DNA of 64,000 nucleotides from Enterococcus sp. 4G2_DIV0659 (GTDB lineage: Bacteria > Bacillota > Bacilli > Lactobacillales > Enterococcaceae), in the NCBI RefSeq assembly GCF_002140715.2, contig NZ_NGLE02000001.1:786001-850000 (forward strand). The letters are read 5' to 3'. Under the pieces are notes generated by a model that worked only from the letters and a program-made list of their open reading frames with translations, made no database searches and was not told where the DNA came from. The translations under genes were made by a program, and so were the position numbers. Position 1 is the first letter of the stretch. Each line of letters starts with the position of its first letter. This document shows positions 35,520-44,041 of this stretch, one piece after another.

Positions 35520-35861
35520 TTATATTGCGGCTTTTCCCCGTTCTCCAGTTCGAATTCGGATGGCTTCTTCTACATTATAAACAAATATCTTTCCATCTCC
35601 TACTTCTTCAGTTTGGCAAATAGCCAGAATCAATGAAATGACAGACTCGACATCTTTATCTAAAACAACAAAACTAACTTCAACTTTCGGCAGTAATGTC
35701 GTAATAATTTCTTGTCCTCGAACATATTCTTTTAATCCTTTTTGGTTGCCAACTCCTAATACTTGAGTCACCGTCATCCCAGTTGCTTCAAAGCCTTTAT
35801 CCATCATCGCTTTCAATTCTTCTAATTTCTCTTGTTGAATGATTGCTTCTACTTTTTTCAT
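35520..35861 (-). CDS. glnK: PII-family nitrogen regulatory protein GlnK
   Basis: A 113-aa PII signal protein, homotrimeric in the family, that senses 2-oxoglutarate and ATP/ADP and plugs the ammonium channel. The T-loop is NQKGLKEYVRGQEI: the usual uridylylated Tyr51 position is Val and a Tyr sits one residue earlier. The B-loop is VGDGKIFVYNVEEAIRIRTGERG, the nucleotide-binding signature. It follows amt by 11 bp, the standard amtB-glnK pairing. The T-loop difference argues against classical GlnD-type uridylylation, expected for Firmicutes. Confidence 0.94.
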   Translation of the reverse strand: MKKVEAIIQQEKLEELKAMMDKGFEATGMTVTQVLGVGNQKGLKEYVRGQEIITTLLPKVEVSFVVLDKDVESVISLILAICQTEEVGDGKIFVYNVEEAIRIRTGERGKAAI

Positions 35862-35872
35862 GCCGTTCCCTC

Positions 35873-37090
35873 CTATGAATCCAATCCCATAAACGTTGGA
35901 TATGCTGTTTCATCATGCTCAATTCGATCCATTCCTAACGCTTCTTCTTTTGCTGAAACACGAATAGGCATAAATAATTGGATGCCTTTAATGATAATAA
36001 AACTCGCAACTCCTGCAAAAACAACAGTAAAGATGATGCTAGCAACTTGTGCTATAAATAATTCACTACTTCCATAAAGCAAACCAGTTTTTCCGCCAAT
36101 AGATGGATCAGCAAAAATACCTGTCATCACTCCGCCAAATATACCGCCAACACCATGACAGCCAAAAGCATCCAGCGCATCATCATAACCAAATTTATGT
36201 TTAACAGATGAAATAAAATAATAACAAAACGGACTAACCAAAGCGCCTAAAACAAAGGAGCTCCAAAGAGAAACAAATCCTGCACCTGGTGTAATTGCGA
36301 CCAATCCTACAACAGCTCCAGTACAAGCTCCAACTACAGTCGGTTTCCCAATTGCCAATTTTTCAATTAGCATCCATGAAAGCATTCCACTCGCTGCAGC
36401 TGTATTGGTTGTCAACAGTGCATGAATCGCCAAGCCATCCGCCGCTAAAGCTGAACCTGCATTAAAGCCAAACCAACCGAACCAAAGAAGACCTGTGCCC
36501 AGCACAACAAAAGGAATATTATGCGGTCGGTATTCGGTTTGCTTATACTCTCGTCGATGTCCTAACACAATCGCTAAAACTAGACCGGAAATTCCTGAAC
36601 TAATGTGAACAACATTGCCGCCAGCAAAATCAATGGAACCGATCTCTTCTAAAAAGCCACCACCCCAAACCATATGAGCCATAGGATAATAAACAACTAA
36701 AGACCAAATCCCGATAAATAAAAAAATAGCAGAAAAACGCATCCTTCCAACAACTGCTCCTGTAATAATCGCTGTCGTAATTATGGCAAACATCATTTGA
36801 AAACCAGCGAATAAAGCTTCTGGTATCGTTTTTCCTTCAGTCATTGAAACATGATTAAAAAATAATTTATTGACATTTCCTATAAATGAGTTTCCGCCAC
36901 TAAAAGACAATGTGTAGCCAACTGCAACCCAAAGTACAGAAGCAAGTCCCATCACACAGATGACCATCATCATGGTATTAAGAATATTTTTTCTTCTTTC
37001 CAAACCGCCATAAAAGAATGCTAAAGCGGGGGTCATCAAAAAAATCATCGCAGAGCAAATCATGATAAAAGCAATATTTCCCGTTTCCAT
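35873..37090 (-). CDS. amt: Ammonium transporter (Amt/MEP/Rh)
   Basis: A 405-aa channel with about eleven membrane helices. Signatures: FFYGGLERRKNILNTMM, FAGGNVVHISSGISGLVLAI (first twin-His region), GFNAGSALAADGLAIHALLTTNTAAASG and DALDAFGCHGVGGIFGGVMTGIFA (second His). GGAGGG before the ATG at 37090 excludes the 13 extra in-frame codons upstream. Two GlnR-type boxes lie upstream, one across the -10, so expression should rise when nitrogen is limiting. Confidence 0.96.
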   Translation of the reverse strand: METGNIAFIMICSAMIFLMTPALAFFYGGLERRKNILNTMMMVICVMGLASVLWVAVGYTLSFSGGNSFIGNVNKLFFNHVSMTEGKTIPEALFAGFQMMFAIITTAIITGAVVGRMRFSAIFLFIGIWSLVVYYPMAHMVWGGGFLEEIGSIDFAGGNVVHISSGISGLVLAIVLGHRREYKQTEYRPHNIPFVVLGTGLLWFGWFGFNAGSALAADGLAIHALLTTNTAAASGMLSWMLIEKLAIGKPTVVGACTGAVVGLVAITPGAGFVSLWSSFVLGALVSPFCYYFISSVKHKFGYDDALDAFGCHGVGGIFGGVMTGIFADPSIGGKTGLLYGSSELFIAQVASIIFTVVFAGVASFIIIKGIQLFMPIRVSAKEEALGMDRIEHDETAYPTFMGLDS

Positions 37091-37136
37091 ACTAAATCCC
37101 TCCAATATCAAATATAAGCCAACCTTCATTTAGCTA

Positions 37137-37174
37137 TGTCAGTTATTTTAACAGCATTTTTTCAATAATCACAA
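37137..37174 (-). promoter_or_regulatory. amt-glnK promoter overlapped by a perfect GlnR box
   Basis: On the minus strand TGTTAAAATAACTGACA (37137-37153) fits TGTNAN7TNACA exactly. It contains the -10 TAAAAT (37145-37150), which is 18 bp from TTGTGA (37169-37174). Binding would occlude the promoter. Confidence 0.72.
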
Positions 37175-37221
37175 CAAAAAACCGTAGTTCCTCAAAATAA
37201 TTTGATTTTTCTGACAATTAA

Positions 37222-37238
37222 AGTTACAAAATATGACA
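37222..37238 (-). promoter_or_regulatory. Second, upstream GlnR box
   Basis: TGTCATATTTTGTAACT on the minus strand matches TGTNAN7TNACA with one mismatch and begins 85 bp (about eight turns) from the perfect box. Confidence 0.55.
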
Positions 37239-37304
37239 TCTATACCAATGGAGCGTTTCCTTTGAATATGTTAGCAATGTACAGAAACCAATTTACACAA
37301 AAAA

Positions 37305-37346
37305 AGAGTGCGTGACAAAACTAAAAATCAGTTTTGTTTCACACTC
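37305..37346. repeat. Intergenic hairpin, AAAACTAAAAAT-loop family
   Basis: Arms AGAGTGCGTGACAAAACT / AGTTTTGTTTCACACTCT with loop AAAAATC. The core ACAAAACTAAAAAT and GTTTTGTTTC recurs at 51847-51885. Probably a terminator for one of the flanking genes. Confidence 0.7.
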
Positions 37347-37368
37347 TAATTCCTAATAAACGGTGGAC

Positions 37369-37464
37369 AAAAGTCAGGTTCTTCGGCAATTTCGCAAAAA
37401 CCGAGCAATACAAGAAGCGTATTGTTCGATTTTTACTCCAATTGCTCGAACCTAATCGACTTTT
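37369..37464. repeat. Long multi-helix hairpin element near rsmI
   Basis: Nested arms AAAAGTC/GACTTTT, AGGTTC/GAACCT, GCAATT/AATTGC, AAAAA/TTTTT and CGAGCAATAC/GTATTGTTCG make a 96-base hairpin with internal loops. Its 3' side carries ATTTTTACTCC, identical in sequence and structural position to unit 4 of the nrdD-nrdG array, suggesting a distant relative. Confidence 0.6.
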
Positions 37465-37493
37465 ATCTCAACCTCTTTTTCATTTAAGGACGT

Positions 37494-38360
37494 TCATTCT
37501 ACATGATATTCCTTATACACTTCTTGTTTTTTTAAACCACGTAATTTAGCCACTTCTTTGATTGCTTCTTTTGAAGAGTTTCCTGCATTAATTAAGAGCT
37601 CTACATGTTCGTTGATCGAAAGAGCTAAGTCTTCATCATCAATTGCTTCCTCTCCAGAAAATCCTTCCACCAAAAGACAGCACTCCCCTTTTAGCGTATG
37701 ATCTGCTAGATATTCTGCTAATTCAGACAACGTTCCACGAAGATATTCTTCATGAAGTTTCGTTAATTCTCGACAAATAACTGCTTGCCGATTTTCTCCA
37801 AATACTTCTGAAAGATGTTTAATGGTTGTTCCAATTCTATGTGGAGATTCATAAAAAATTTGTGTTGGTCTCATTGATTTTAGTGTCTCTAATGTTTCCA
37901 ACTGCTCTTTTTTCTTCCTTGGTAAAAATCCATAAAAAGTGAATGGTTGTGGCGATAATCCTGAGGCGATTAGAGCCGTAATTCCAGCAGTTGGTCCAGG
38001 TAATGCAATCACTTTGATACCACGTTCAATACACGCTTCTACTAATTCGTGTCCAGGATCACTAATAGAAGGCATTCCTGCATCACTTACTTGAGCAATA
38101 GTTTCTCCTGATTCAAGCCTTTCTATAAATTGTGGAATCCGCTCTTTATAGTTATGTTCATGAAAACTAACTTGAGGCGTTGTAATTTCAAAATGATTCA
38201 GTAATTTTTGTGTATTTCTAGTATCTTCACTGGCAATGATTGTTGCTTCTTTCAGACTACGAATACAGCGAAAACTCATATCCTCTAAATTTCCTATAGG
38301 GGTTGGAACTAGGTAGAGCTGACCGCTAACGGATGTGGTATAACTTTTTTGTATTTGCAT
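37494..38360 (-). CDS. rsmI: 16S rRNA (cytidine-1402-2'-O)-methyltransferase RsmI
   Basis: A 288-aa member of the tetrapyrrole-methylase superfamily that 2'-O-methylates C1402 in the decoding centre with SAM. Motifs: GQLYLVPTPIGNLEDMSFR, IIASEDTRNTQKLL, VSDAGMPSISDPGHELV, VIALPGPTAGITALIASGL and IFYESPHRI. AAAGGAGC precedes the ATG. It closes the conserved dnaX-to-rsmI gene group downstream of yabA, with a 329-bp hairpin-rich gap between them. Confidence 0.96.
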   Translation of the reverse strand: MQIQKSYTTSVSGQLYLVPTPIGNLEDMSFRCIRSLKEATIIASEDTRNTQKLLNHFEITTPQVSFHEHNYKERIPQFIERLESGETIAQVSDAGMPSISDPGHELVEACIERGIKVIALPGPTAGITALIASGLSPQPFTFYGFLPRKKKEQLETLETLKSMRPTQIFYESPHRIGTTIKHLSEVFGENRQAVICRELTKLHEEYLRGTLSELAEYLADHTLKGECCLLVEGFSGEEAIDDEDLALSINEHVELLINAGNSSKEAIKEVAKLRGLKKQEVYKEYHVE

Positions 38361-38400
38361 AATAGCTCCTTTTTCTCTAGTTTACGTGTAAAAAGAGGAT

Positions 38401-38481
38401 GGGATATGACTCGAAGAGTTATGTCCCACTCACGTCACAAAAGTGTCTGGACCATAACTCTTTGAGTTATCCCCCAGACAC
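38401..38481. repeat. Two consecutive hairpins upstream of rsmI
   Basis: First: GGGATATGACTC / GAGTTATGTCCC with loop GAA (38401-38427). Second: GTGTCTGG..ATAACTC / GAGTTAT..CCAGACAC (38443-38481). The two share the ACTC-GAGTTAT core. Confidence 0.7.
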
Positions 38482-38505
38482 TAAAAAGATGAATAAACAA
38501 CAAAA

Positions 38506-38599
38506 CGAAAGCAGTTTTTTCGTAAATAAACTGAAACTCATAAAATGTGACACATACATTTATGAGTTTCGACCTATTCTTTGAAGTAGACTGCTTTCG
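38506..38599. repeat. Nested long hairpin between yabA and rsmI
   Basis: Outer arms CGAAAGCAGT / ACTGCTTTCG and inner arms GAAACTCATAAAATGT / ACATTTATGAGTTTC (38533-38570). The inner arm belongs with the hairpins at 3506 and 9186. It probably also terminates yabA transcription. Confidence 0.65.
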
Positions 38600-38689
38600 C
38601 TCTCGACTCTTTTAATCTAATAATGTAAGTCTATGCGACATTTTCTCATATACTTCATCGGATGATTATGAAAAATAGCCAGCTCAAGC

Positions 38690-39037
38690 TTATCTACTAC
38701 GTTCTCCATAGATTACATCTAAACAAAAAGCACATTCTTCATCATTTTCACGGCGGGAACCATATAAAATATTACAGACATGAAAGCCTTCTTCATATAA
38801 TTTTTCTAAGTTCATTCGCGATTTAGACAATTCTTGCTTCGCTGGATCATTCGGGTCACTAGCTAATTTCGTTAACTCTTGCAAATGTTCCCTCAATCGT
38901 TGATTTTCGATTTCAAGTGTTGTATTTTTTTCGACTAACTCATGTAGCGCCTCTTTAATCTCTGATAATTGACCCAACGTTCCTTGCAAATCAGTTTCTA
39001 GGGAGCTCAACCCGTCATATAAAGAGCGTTTATCCAT
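38690..39037 (-). CDS. yabA: DNA replication initiation control protein YabA
   Basis: A 115-aa regulator that tethers DnaA to DnaN and limits re-initiation. An N-terminal leucine-zipper coiled coil (about 10-60, [19 protein letters not shown]...) is followed by a C-terminal zinc module: the HVCNIL Cys with CAFC near the end. In-frame codons upstream to 39121 are inside ricT; AAAAAGGTG precedes the ATG at 39037, which overlaps the ricT stop by 8 bp. Confidence 0.93.
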   Translation of the reverse strand: MDKRSLYDGLSSLETDLQGTLGQLSEIKEALHELVEKNTTLEIENQRLREHLQELTKLASDPNDPAKQELSKSRMNLEKLYEEGFHVCNILYGSRRENDEECAFCLDVIYGERSR

Positions 39038-39869
39038 TCTGATCACCTTTTTCGGCTTGTGCTTTTTCTGTTGCTTCTTTGATCTCTTCATAGTCATATT
39101 CCACAGCAGTTTCACGTCCAACTAAACGAACTTTGATGATTCGACTTAAGAGATTCAAACCAACTACACGTCCTTTACCATCTGGTGTAATCACTTCTTT
39201 ACCATAATCAGGTAACTCTTTCTTTGCTGCTTCATATTCATCATTTTCATATTTTAAACAGCACATCAAACGTCCGCATAACCCCGAAATTTTCACAGGA
39301 TTTAAAGATAGGCCCTGATCTTTTGCCATCTTAATCGACACTGGCATAAAATCACCTAAGAATGTTGAGCAACATAATTGTCTGCCACATGGACCGATTC
39401 CACCCAAAATTTTCGCTTCATCTCTGACACCGATTTGACGCAACTCAATCCGAGTACGGAAAATAGCTGCCAAATCTTTGACCAATTCACGAAAATCAAT
39501 ACGTCCATCCGCTGTAAAATAAAAAACCATTTTACTGCGGTCAAAAGTATATTCTACACGAATCAGCTTCATTTCTAATTCATGAGCGCGAATTTTTTCT
39601 TTAGCCACACTTAGTGCCGCATTGGCATCATCTATATTTTTTTGTTCTTTTTCTAAATCTGTTTCTGATGCTTTATTTAAAATCGGTTTTAATTCCTCTG
39701 GTAAGTCTTCTGGATCGATGGTTTTTTTCGGTATTGCAACGGTGGCAAGTTGTTTCGATTGCTGCGATTCTACCAAAACTTTATCGTTGTAAAAATACTC
39801 TGATTTTCCAGGAGCAAAATAATAGATATGACCAGCTTCACGGAAACGAACTCCTACTACTTCTACCAT
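39030..39869 (-). CDS. ricT: RicT/YaaT (PSP1 domain) regulatory iron-sulfur protein
   Basis: A 279-aa PSP1-domain protein; in Bacillus it forms the RicA-RicF-RicT complex promoting RNase Y-dependent mRNA maturation. The cysteine-rich region [16 protein letters not shown] and [15 protein letters not shown] supplies Fe-S ligands. [13 protein letters not shown]... at the C terminus is the conserved end. TAGGAGG before ATGAAAATG favours the second ATG at 39869. Lies between holB and yabA as in other Firmicutes. Confidence 0.93.
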   Translation of the reverse strand: MVEVVGVRFREAGHIYYFAPGKSEYFYNDKVLVESQQSKQLATVAIPKKTIDPEDLPEELKPILNKASETDLEKEQKNIDDANAALSVAKEKIRAHELEMKLIRVEYTFDRSKMVFYFTADGRIDFRELVKDLAAIFRTRIELRQIGVRDEAKILGGIGPCGRQLCCSTFLGDFMPVSIKMAKDQGLSLNPVKISGLCGRLMCCLKYENDEYEAAKKELPDYGKEVITPDGKGRVVGLNLLSRIIKVRLVGRETAVEYDYEEIKEATEKAQAEKGDQNG

Positions 39870-39883
39870 TTTCATCCTCCTAT

Positions 39884-40834
39884 TTATGTTTTAGGGTGAA
39901 CCATCCTTATTACTAACTGTTCACAAACACTCTGCCAACTGACATTGGCCCCCCACTTTTGACGAGCTTGTAAAATTAGTTCGATTCGTTGCGCTTGTTT
40001 TTCTATCACTCGCTTGAGCTGTTCAGTTTTAACACTTTCATTCAGCTCTTTACGGTAAAAGGCAAGTAATAAGTCAAAACTCATGGCTTGTTGTTCTTTT
40101 TCTTTAAAAACTTTGATCATCTTCTTTTGAACATAAACAAAAGCTTGTAAATCATCTTTTATCAAATAATCAAACCATTGTTGTGTGATTTCCCTAGATT
40201 CATTAAACCATTCATCTTGAGAGATTTCAACTGCTTTGTCAAAACTATTTGTAAGTTCTACTAAAAGATTAGCCGTATTTTTATTGATTCCAGAATCTAC
40301 TAAAGTATGAACAAGTTTTTCCTTATCTAATGGCTGGAAATGAAGAACCTGACATCTCGATTGGATTGTTGGTAAAATTTTCGCTAAAGAAGTTGTTTCT
40401 AAGATCGCTAAAATTTTTCCATCGGGTTCTTCTAAAAATTTTAATAAACTATTAGCAGCACCAACATTCATCTTATCTGCTTGTTCAATCAGAAAAACTT
40501 TTTGAGCAGTTTCTACTCCGCTTTTACTGAATTCTGCTTTGAGTGATCTGATTTGATCGACTTTAATGGTTTGTCCATCTGGAACAACTCGCATCACATC
40601 TGGATGCTCATTTTCATTGATACGCAAACAATTATTACATTGATTGCAAGGATTGTTATTCGTTAAGTTTGAACAAAACAGATGCTTTGCCATCCATAAA
40701 CCGTACTCTTGTTTACCAGTTCCTGTATCGCCTTCAAAAAGATAAGCATGGGCAAGACGACCATGCTCGAAACTTTTTTGAAGCTGCTGATAAAGCAGCG
40801 GTTGCTGTTCACTTAATAGTTGTGCTTCATTCAT
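39884..40834 (-). CDS. holB: DNA polymerase III subunit delta'
   Basis: A 316-aa clamp-loader subunit. The AAA+-like N-terminal domain has AYLFEGDTGTGKQEYG (a full P-loop-like GDTGTGKQ), a zinc module CSNLTNNNPCNQCNNC, and SLLKFLEEPDGKILAILETT, the delta'-type SRC region following as IQSRCQVLHF. With delta and DnaX it loads the sliding clamp. The start sits one base after the darA stop (TAAAATG); upstream in-frame codons overlap darA and are rejected. Confidence 0.93.
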   Translation of the reverse strand: MNEAQLLSEQQPLLYQQLQKSFEHGRLAHAYLFEGDTGTGKQEYGLWMAKHLFCSNLTNNNPCNQCNNCLRINENEHPDVMRVVPDGQTIKVDQIRSLKAEFSKSGVETAQKVFLIEQADKMNVGAANSLLKFLEEPDGKILAILETTSLAKILPTIQSRCQVLHFQPLDKEKLVHTLVDSGINKNTANLLVELTNSFDKAVEISQDEWFNESREITQQWFDYLIKDDLQAFVYVQKKMIKVFKEKEQQAMSFDLLLAFYRKELNESVKTEQLKRVIEKQAQRIELILQARQKWGANVSWQSVCEQLVIRMVHPKT

Positions 40835-40835
40835 T

Positions 40836-41165
40836 TTAATATTGATGGAAACCTTCAACTGGAAGGACGAAAACAGTGGCTCCACCGACCTCTACCTCTA
40901 CAGGATAAGGTACTTGTCCATCCATCGTAATATCTAACGTTACAGGAGTTGATACATATTGCTTACGAGATTGACACGTTTGTTTGATCAATTCCAATGC
41001 TTCTTCCACTCGGTCATCATCAATTCCGACAATAAACGTACTATTTCCTGCTTTTAAAAAACCGCCAGTTGATGAAAGTTTAGTTGCACGAATATTAGCA
41101 TCAATAAATTCATTGGCTAAACGGTTACTATCTTTATCTTGGACAATTGCTAAAATAATTTTCAT
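40836..41165 (-). CDS. darA: Cyclic-di-AMP receptor, PII-like (DarA/PstA/YaaQ)
   Basis: A 109-aa trimeric PII-like protein that binds cyclic di-AMP. KIILAIVQDKDSNRLANEF, the glycine-rich SSTGGFLKAGNSTFIVGID and the C-terminal VEVEVGGATVFVLPVEGF match DarA. Its output is not known. Located between tmk and holB, its usual place. The ribosome site is GGAAGGTG. Confidence 0.95.
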   Translation of the reverse strand: MKIILAIVQDKDSNRLANEFIDANIRATKLSSTGGFLKAGNSTFIVGIDDDRVEEALELIKQTCQSRKQYVSTPVTLDITMDGQVPYPVEVEVGGATVFVLPVEGFHQY

Positions 41166-41179
41166 ATTCGGTCACCTTC

Positions 41180-41824
41180 CTAGTTTCTAAAATATTCTGG
41201 ATAACGAGTTACGATTGCTTGGAAGGTTGCTTCAACAACATCTTCCAAACTCATTCTGGCATCAATTTTAGTAATTCTTTCTGGATTTTCTTCTACCAAT
41301 TTTAAATACTCGTGGCGAACCCGTTGGTGAAACTCAAGCCCTTCTGAATCTAATCGATCAATTTGCTGTTGACGATGATTTCTAATTCGATTTAGACCTG
41401 TATCCGAGTCGACATCAAGATAAATAGTGAAATTAGGCTTTGTTCCTTCGATCGCAAATTCATTGATCGCGGCAATCGCTTCAACACCAATACGTCTTCC
41501 CGCTCCTTGATAAGCAAGTGAACTATCCACAAAACGATCACATAAAACAATTTTTCCCTCTTCTAATGCAGGTAACACTTTCTCCATTAAATGTTGACGT
41601 CTAGCTGCTGCATAAAGCAACGCTTCTGTCCGTTCATCCATTTCCTGATTTTTTGGATCTAAAATGATTTGACGAATCTTCTCAGCAATGGGAATGCCGC
41701 CAGGTTCTCTTGTCTTGATAATACTTCTTTCAGCCGCCAAATCCAGCCTTGGATATAACTCATTCAATACACTTGTTTTTCCAGCTCCATCTGGGCCTTC
41801 GATTGTTATAAAAATACCTTGCAC
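41180..41824 (-). CDS. tmk: Thymidylate kinase
   Basis: A 214-aa kinase converting dTMP to dTDP. The P-loop is TIEGPDGAGKTSVL, the DR(Y/F) element is CDRFVDSSLAYQGAGR, and REPGG lies near residue 40 (IIKTREPGGIPIAEKIR). The start is GTG at 41824 after GGGGATTAG. First gene of a compact tmk-darA-holB-ricT-yabA run with gaps of 14 bp or less. Confidence 0.97.
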   Translation of the reverse strand: MQGIFITIEGPDGAGKTSVLNELYPRLDLAAERSIIKTREPGGIPIAEKIRQIILDPKNQEMDERTEALLYAAARRQHLMEKVLPALEEGKIVLCDRFVDSSLAYQGAGRRIGVEAIAAINEFAIEGTKPNFTIYLDVDSDTGLNRIRNHRQQQIDRLDSEGLEFHQRVRHEYLKLVEENPERITKIDARMSLEDVVEATFQAIVTRYPEYFRN

Positions 41825-42031
41825 TTTACTAATCCCCTTACTTACTTTGATTCCTTATAGCTATTATACTTTATCTAGCACAATCAGTCTAATTGAATTC
41901 ATTAACTCTGAAAAGAAATTTAACTCGCTAAACAAAAATGCCACTCAATACTGTTTTGACGTAATTCTTTCAAAATAGAAGTATAATAAGCATAGACACA
42001 TTCGCACAATACTAACTAGGGAGTGAATGAT

Positions 42032-42703
42032 TTGGAAAAATTATTTTCAGCCGTCGATCATTATTTTATCGAAAAACTAGTAGACAACGACCCCGTTTTT
42101 GAACAAATCCTAACAAACAACAAGAACCATCACTTACCGCCTCACGATGTTTCTCCTTCTCAAGGAAAATTGCTTTATCTGTTAGCACGAATCAAAGGTG
42201 CTAAACGAATTTTAGAAATTGGAACGCTAGGTGGTTACAGCACATTATGGTTTGCTAAAGCTCTTGCTGATGATGGGCAAATTGTGACACTAGAATATGA
42301 TAAAAAACATGCAGAAGTTGCCGCTGAAAATTTCGTTTTTGCTGGTATTTCAAATAAAACTACGATTATGGTTGGCGCAGCTTCTGATAGTCTGGAACAA
42401 TTAGTTCAAGAGCAGGTTGCTCCTTTTGATTTGATCTTTATTGATGCAGATAAAGAAAATAATTCGGCTTATCTAAAGTATGCTTTAAAATTAGCACAGG
42501 AAGGAACAATCATTATTGGTGATAATGTTGTACGTGATGGCGGGATCATCGATTCAGAGAGTTCTGATAGTAGAATCTTAGGTGTTCGTTCTTTTGTTGA
42601 TGATTTATCGACTTCATCTATCGTGACTTCGACTGCGATTGAAACAGTTGGGGTAAAAGGATACGATGGTTTTACACTGAGTATTGTTGAAAAAGAAAGC
42701 TAA
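42032..42703 (+). CDS. SAM-dependent O-methyltransferase (caffeoyl-CoA OMT family)
   Basis: A 223-aa methyltransferase. SAM-binding motifs: RILEIGTLGGYSTLWFA, VTLEYDKKHAEVA, FDLIFIDADKENNSAYLKYAL and GTIIIGDNVVRDG, all typical of cation-dependent OMTs. It is a relative, not a near-copy, of the protein at 10919-11599. Upstream GTG at 42023 lies inside the GGGAG ribosome site, so a TTG start at 42032 is more likely. It is inserted on the opposite strand between recR and tmk, which are usually adjacent. Confidence 0.86.
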   Translation: MEKLFSAVDHYFIEKLVDNDPVFEQILTNNKNHHLPPHDVSPSQGKLLYLLARIKGAKRILEIGTLGGYSTLWFAKALADDGQIVTLEYDKKHAEVAAENFVFAGISNKTTIMVGAASDSLEQLVQEQVAPFDLIFIDADKENNSAYLKYALKLAQEGTIIIGDNVVRDGGIIDSESSDSRILGVRSFVDDLSTSSIVTSTAIETVGVKGYDGFTLSIVEKES

Positions 42704-42780
42704 ATAGGCATGGGAAACTTCAACTCTTCCCTTGGTATGATTTATTAATAATTAAGAGAATACTCACTAAACATACATCT

Positions 42781-42826
42781 TTTAAAGGCATCAAATTTTA
42801 AGCATTTAAAATTTGATGCCTTTAAA
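42781..42826. terminator. Perfect 21-bp inverted repeat between OMT gene and recR
   Basis: Perfect 21-bp arms (42781-42801 and 42806-42826; core AAAGGCATCAAATTTTAA) with a four-base GCAT loop. Flanking T and A tracts make it a two-way terminator between convergent genes. Confidence 0.9.
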
Positions 42827-42861
42827 GCAAATGATTGAATTTCCACTATTATTTTGATTTC

Positions 42862-43458
42862 TTAAAGCTCTCGTCTTCCTTCTACAGCTTTTAATAACGT
42901 CACTTCATCTGCATATTCAATATCACTGCCGACAGATAATCCATGAGCTAATCTGGTCACGATGATTCCAGCAGGTTTGATCAATCGAGAAAGATACATC
43001 GCTGTTGCTTCTCCTTCTGTTGTTGCATTTGTGGCTATAATGACTTCTTTTACCTCATCATCATGCAGACGTTGAATCAATGGAGCAATATTGATATCTT
43101 CTGGTCCTGTTCCTTCCATAGGTGAAAGTACACCGTGAAGCACATGATATAAACCGTGATATTCACGCATTTTCTCCATTGCCATCACATCTTTCGGCTC
43201 TTCTACAACTAAAATAATACTGCGATCTCTCGTTTTATCCTGACAAATTTCACAAGGATCCTCTTCAGTGATATTGCCACAAATACTACAAAAATGCAGA
43301 TCACGTTTCACACTAATCAAGGCTTTCGCAAAAGCGTTGACATCTTCTTCTTTCATATCAAGTGTATAAAAAGCCAAACGTACGGCTGTTTTTTGGCCAA
43401 TACCTGGTAATTTCATATAACTTTCGACTAATTTTGCTATGGGTTCTGGATAATGCAT
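42862..43458 (-). CDS. recR: Recombination protein RecR
   Basis: A 198-aa recombination mediator of the RecFOR pathway. HhH motif [15 protein letters not shown] at the N terminus, a four-Cys zinc finger [16 protein letters not shown] (about residues 54-69), and a Toprim domain ([16 protein letters not shown]...). ATG at 43458 follows AAAGGA with good spacing and gives the usual RecR length; a TTG nine bases upstream is too close to that site. Normally next to ybaB and dnaX; here about 6 kb of other genes intervene. Confidence 0.96.
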   Translation of the reverse strand: MHYPEPIAKLVESYMKLPGIGQKTAVRLAFYTLDMKEEDVNAFAKALISVKRDLHFCSICGNITEEDPCEICQDKTRDRSIILVVEEPKDVMAMEKMREYHGLYHVLHGVLSPMEGTGPEDINIAPLIQRLHDDEVKEVIIATNATTEGEATAMYLSRLIKPAGIIVTRLAHGLSVGSDIEYADEVTLLKAVEGRREL

Positions 43459-43625
43459 TACTTTCAAATCCTTTCAAACACAGACATTCTTGGCTGGTTT
43501 CAAACTATGTATTCCTTAGAAGACTAAAATTGATTATACCATTTTTTATGGATGATTCTATAAAAAATAGCTTTTAACTTTCTAAAAAGGAATCTACTCT
43601 TTTTTAAGTTACTTTTAAAAAATCG

Positions 43626-43659
43626 TTCAGTTGACAAAGTCAACTGAATGTGTTTTAAT
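43626..43659 (+). promoter_or_regulatory. Promoter with MarR-type operator palindrome
   Basis: TTCAGTTGAC-AAA-GTCAACTGAA (43626-43648) is a perfect 10-bp inverted repeat. It contains the -35 TTGACA (43631-43636), which is 17 bp from TTTAAT (43654-43659). A regulator bound here would block the darcynin-marR operon. Confidence 0.75.
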
Positions 43660-43689
43660 TATTTAAACAAACTTGAGAGGATGATTTTT

Positions 43690-44022
43690 ATGAATCATAC
43701 ATTTATCGTTTTATTGGAATTTTACCCCAAATGGTTGCAACTTTCTCGGGAAGAGCGAAATAAACGGGGAAAGAGCCTTCTCGATATTATCGATAAGTAT
43801 CCTTCTGTTTCTGTCCGTTTCTTTGATGCAGAAGCTTTTCCAGGCGCAAATTTTACTGATTTTGCGATTTGTGAAACAACAGATTTAGCTGCTTACCATT
43901 TTATGTGGGAAGAAATTCGCGATACTAACTTATACACTGAAAGCTACTTTAAAATAAAAGAGGTGATTTTTGGTATAGAAGACGCTTTTAAAGCGTTTGA
44001 AAAACAAAAAGGAATCGCTTAA
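43690..44022 (+). CDS. Darcynin-family protein of unknown function
   Basis: A 110-aa protein starting MNHTFIVLLEFYPKWLQLSREER and containing VSVRFFDAEAFPGANFTDFAICET, YHFMWEEIRDTNLYTESYFKI: the layout of the small darcynin family, a ferredoxin-like (dimeric alpha-beta barrel) protein. No catalytic role is established. GAGAGG at 43675-43680 sets the ATG at 43690. It is followed after 19 bp by a MarR-family gene, and both lie behind a palindromic operator, so it is probably the regulated output of that repressor. Confidence 0.75.
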   Translation: MNHTFIVLLEFYPKWLQLSREERNKRGKSLLDIIDKYPSVSVRFFDAEAFPGANFTDFAICETTDLAAYHFMWEEIRDTNLYTESYFKIKEVIFGIEDAFKAFEKQKGIA

Positions 44023-44041
44023 TCGAAAAGAGGTATTTCTA

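Noticed and set aside
37334..37549. 71-codon open frame opposite rsmI
   Set aside because: It is made from two intergenic hairpins plus the antisense of the rsmI end; no family features.
42781..42826. Mobile element end or recombination site
   Set aside because: The 21-bp perfect repeat with a four-base loop and T/A tails between convergent genes is explained by a two-way terminator.
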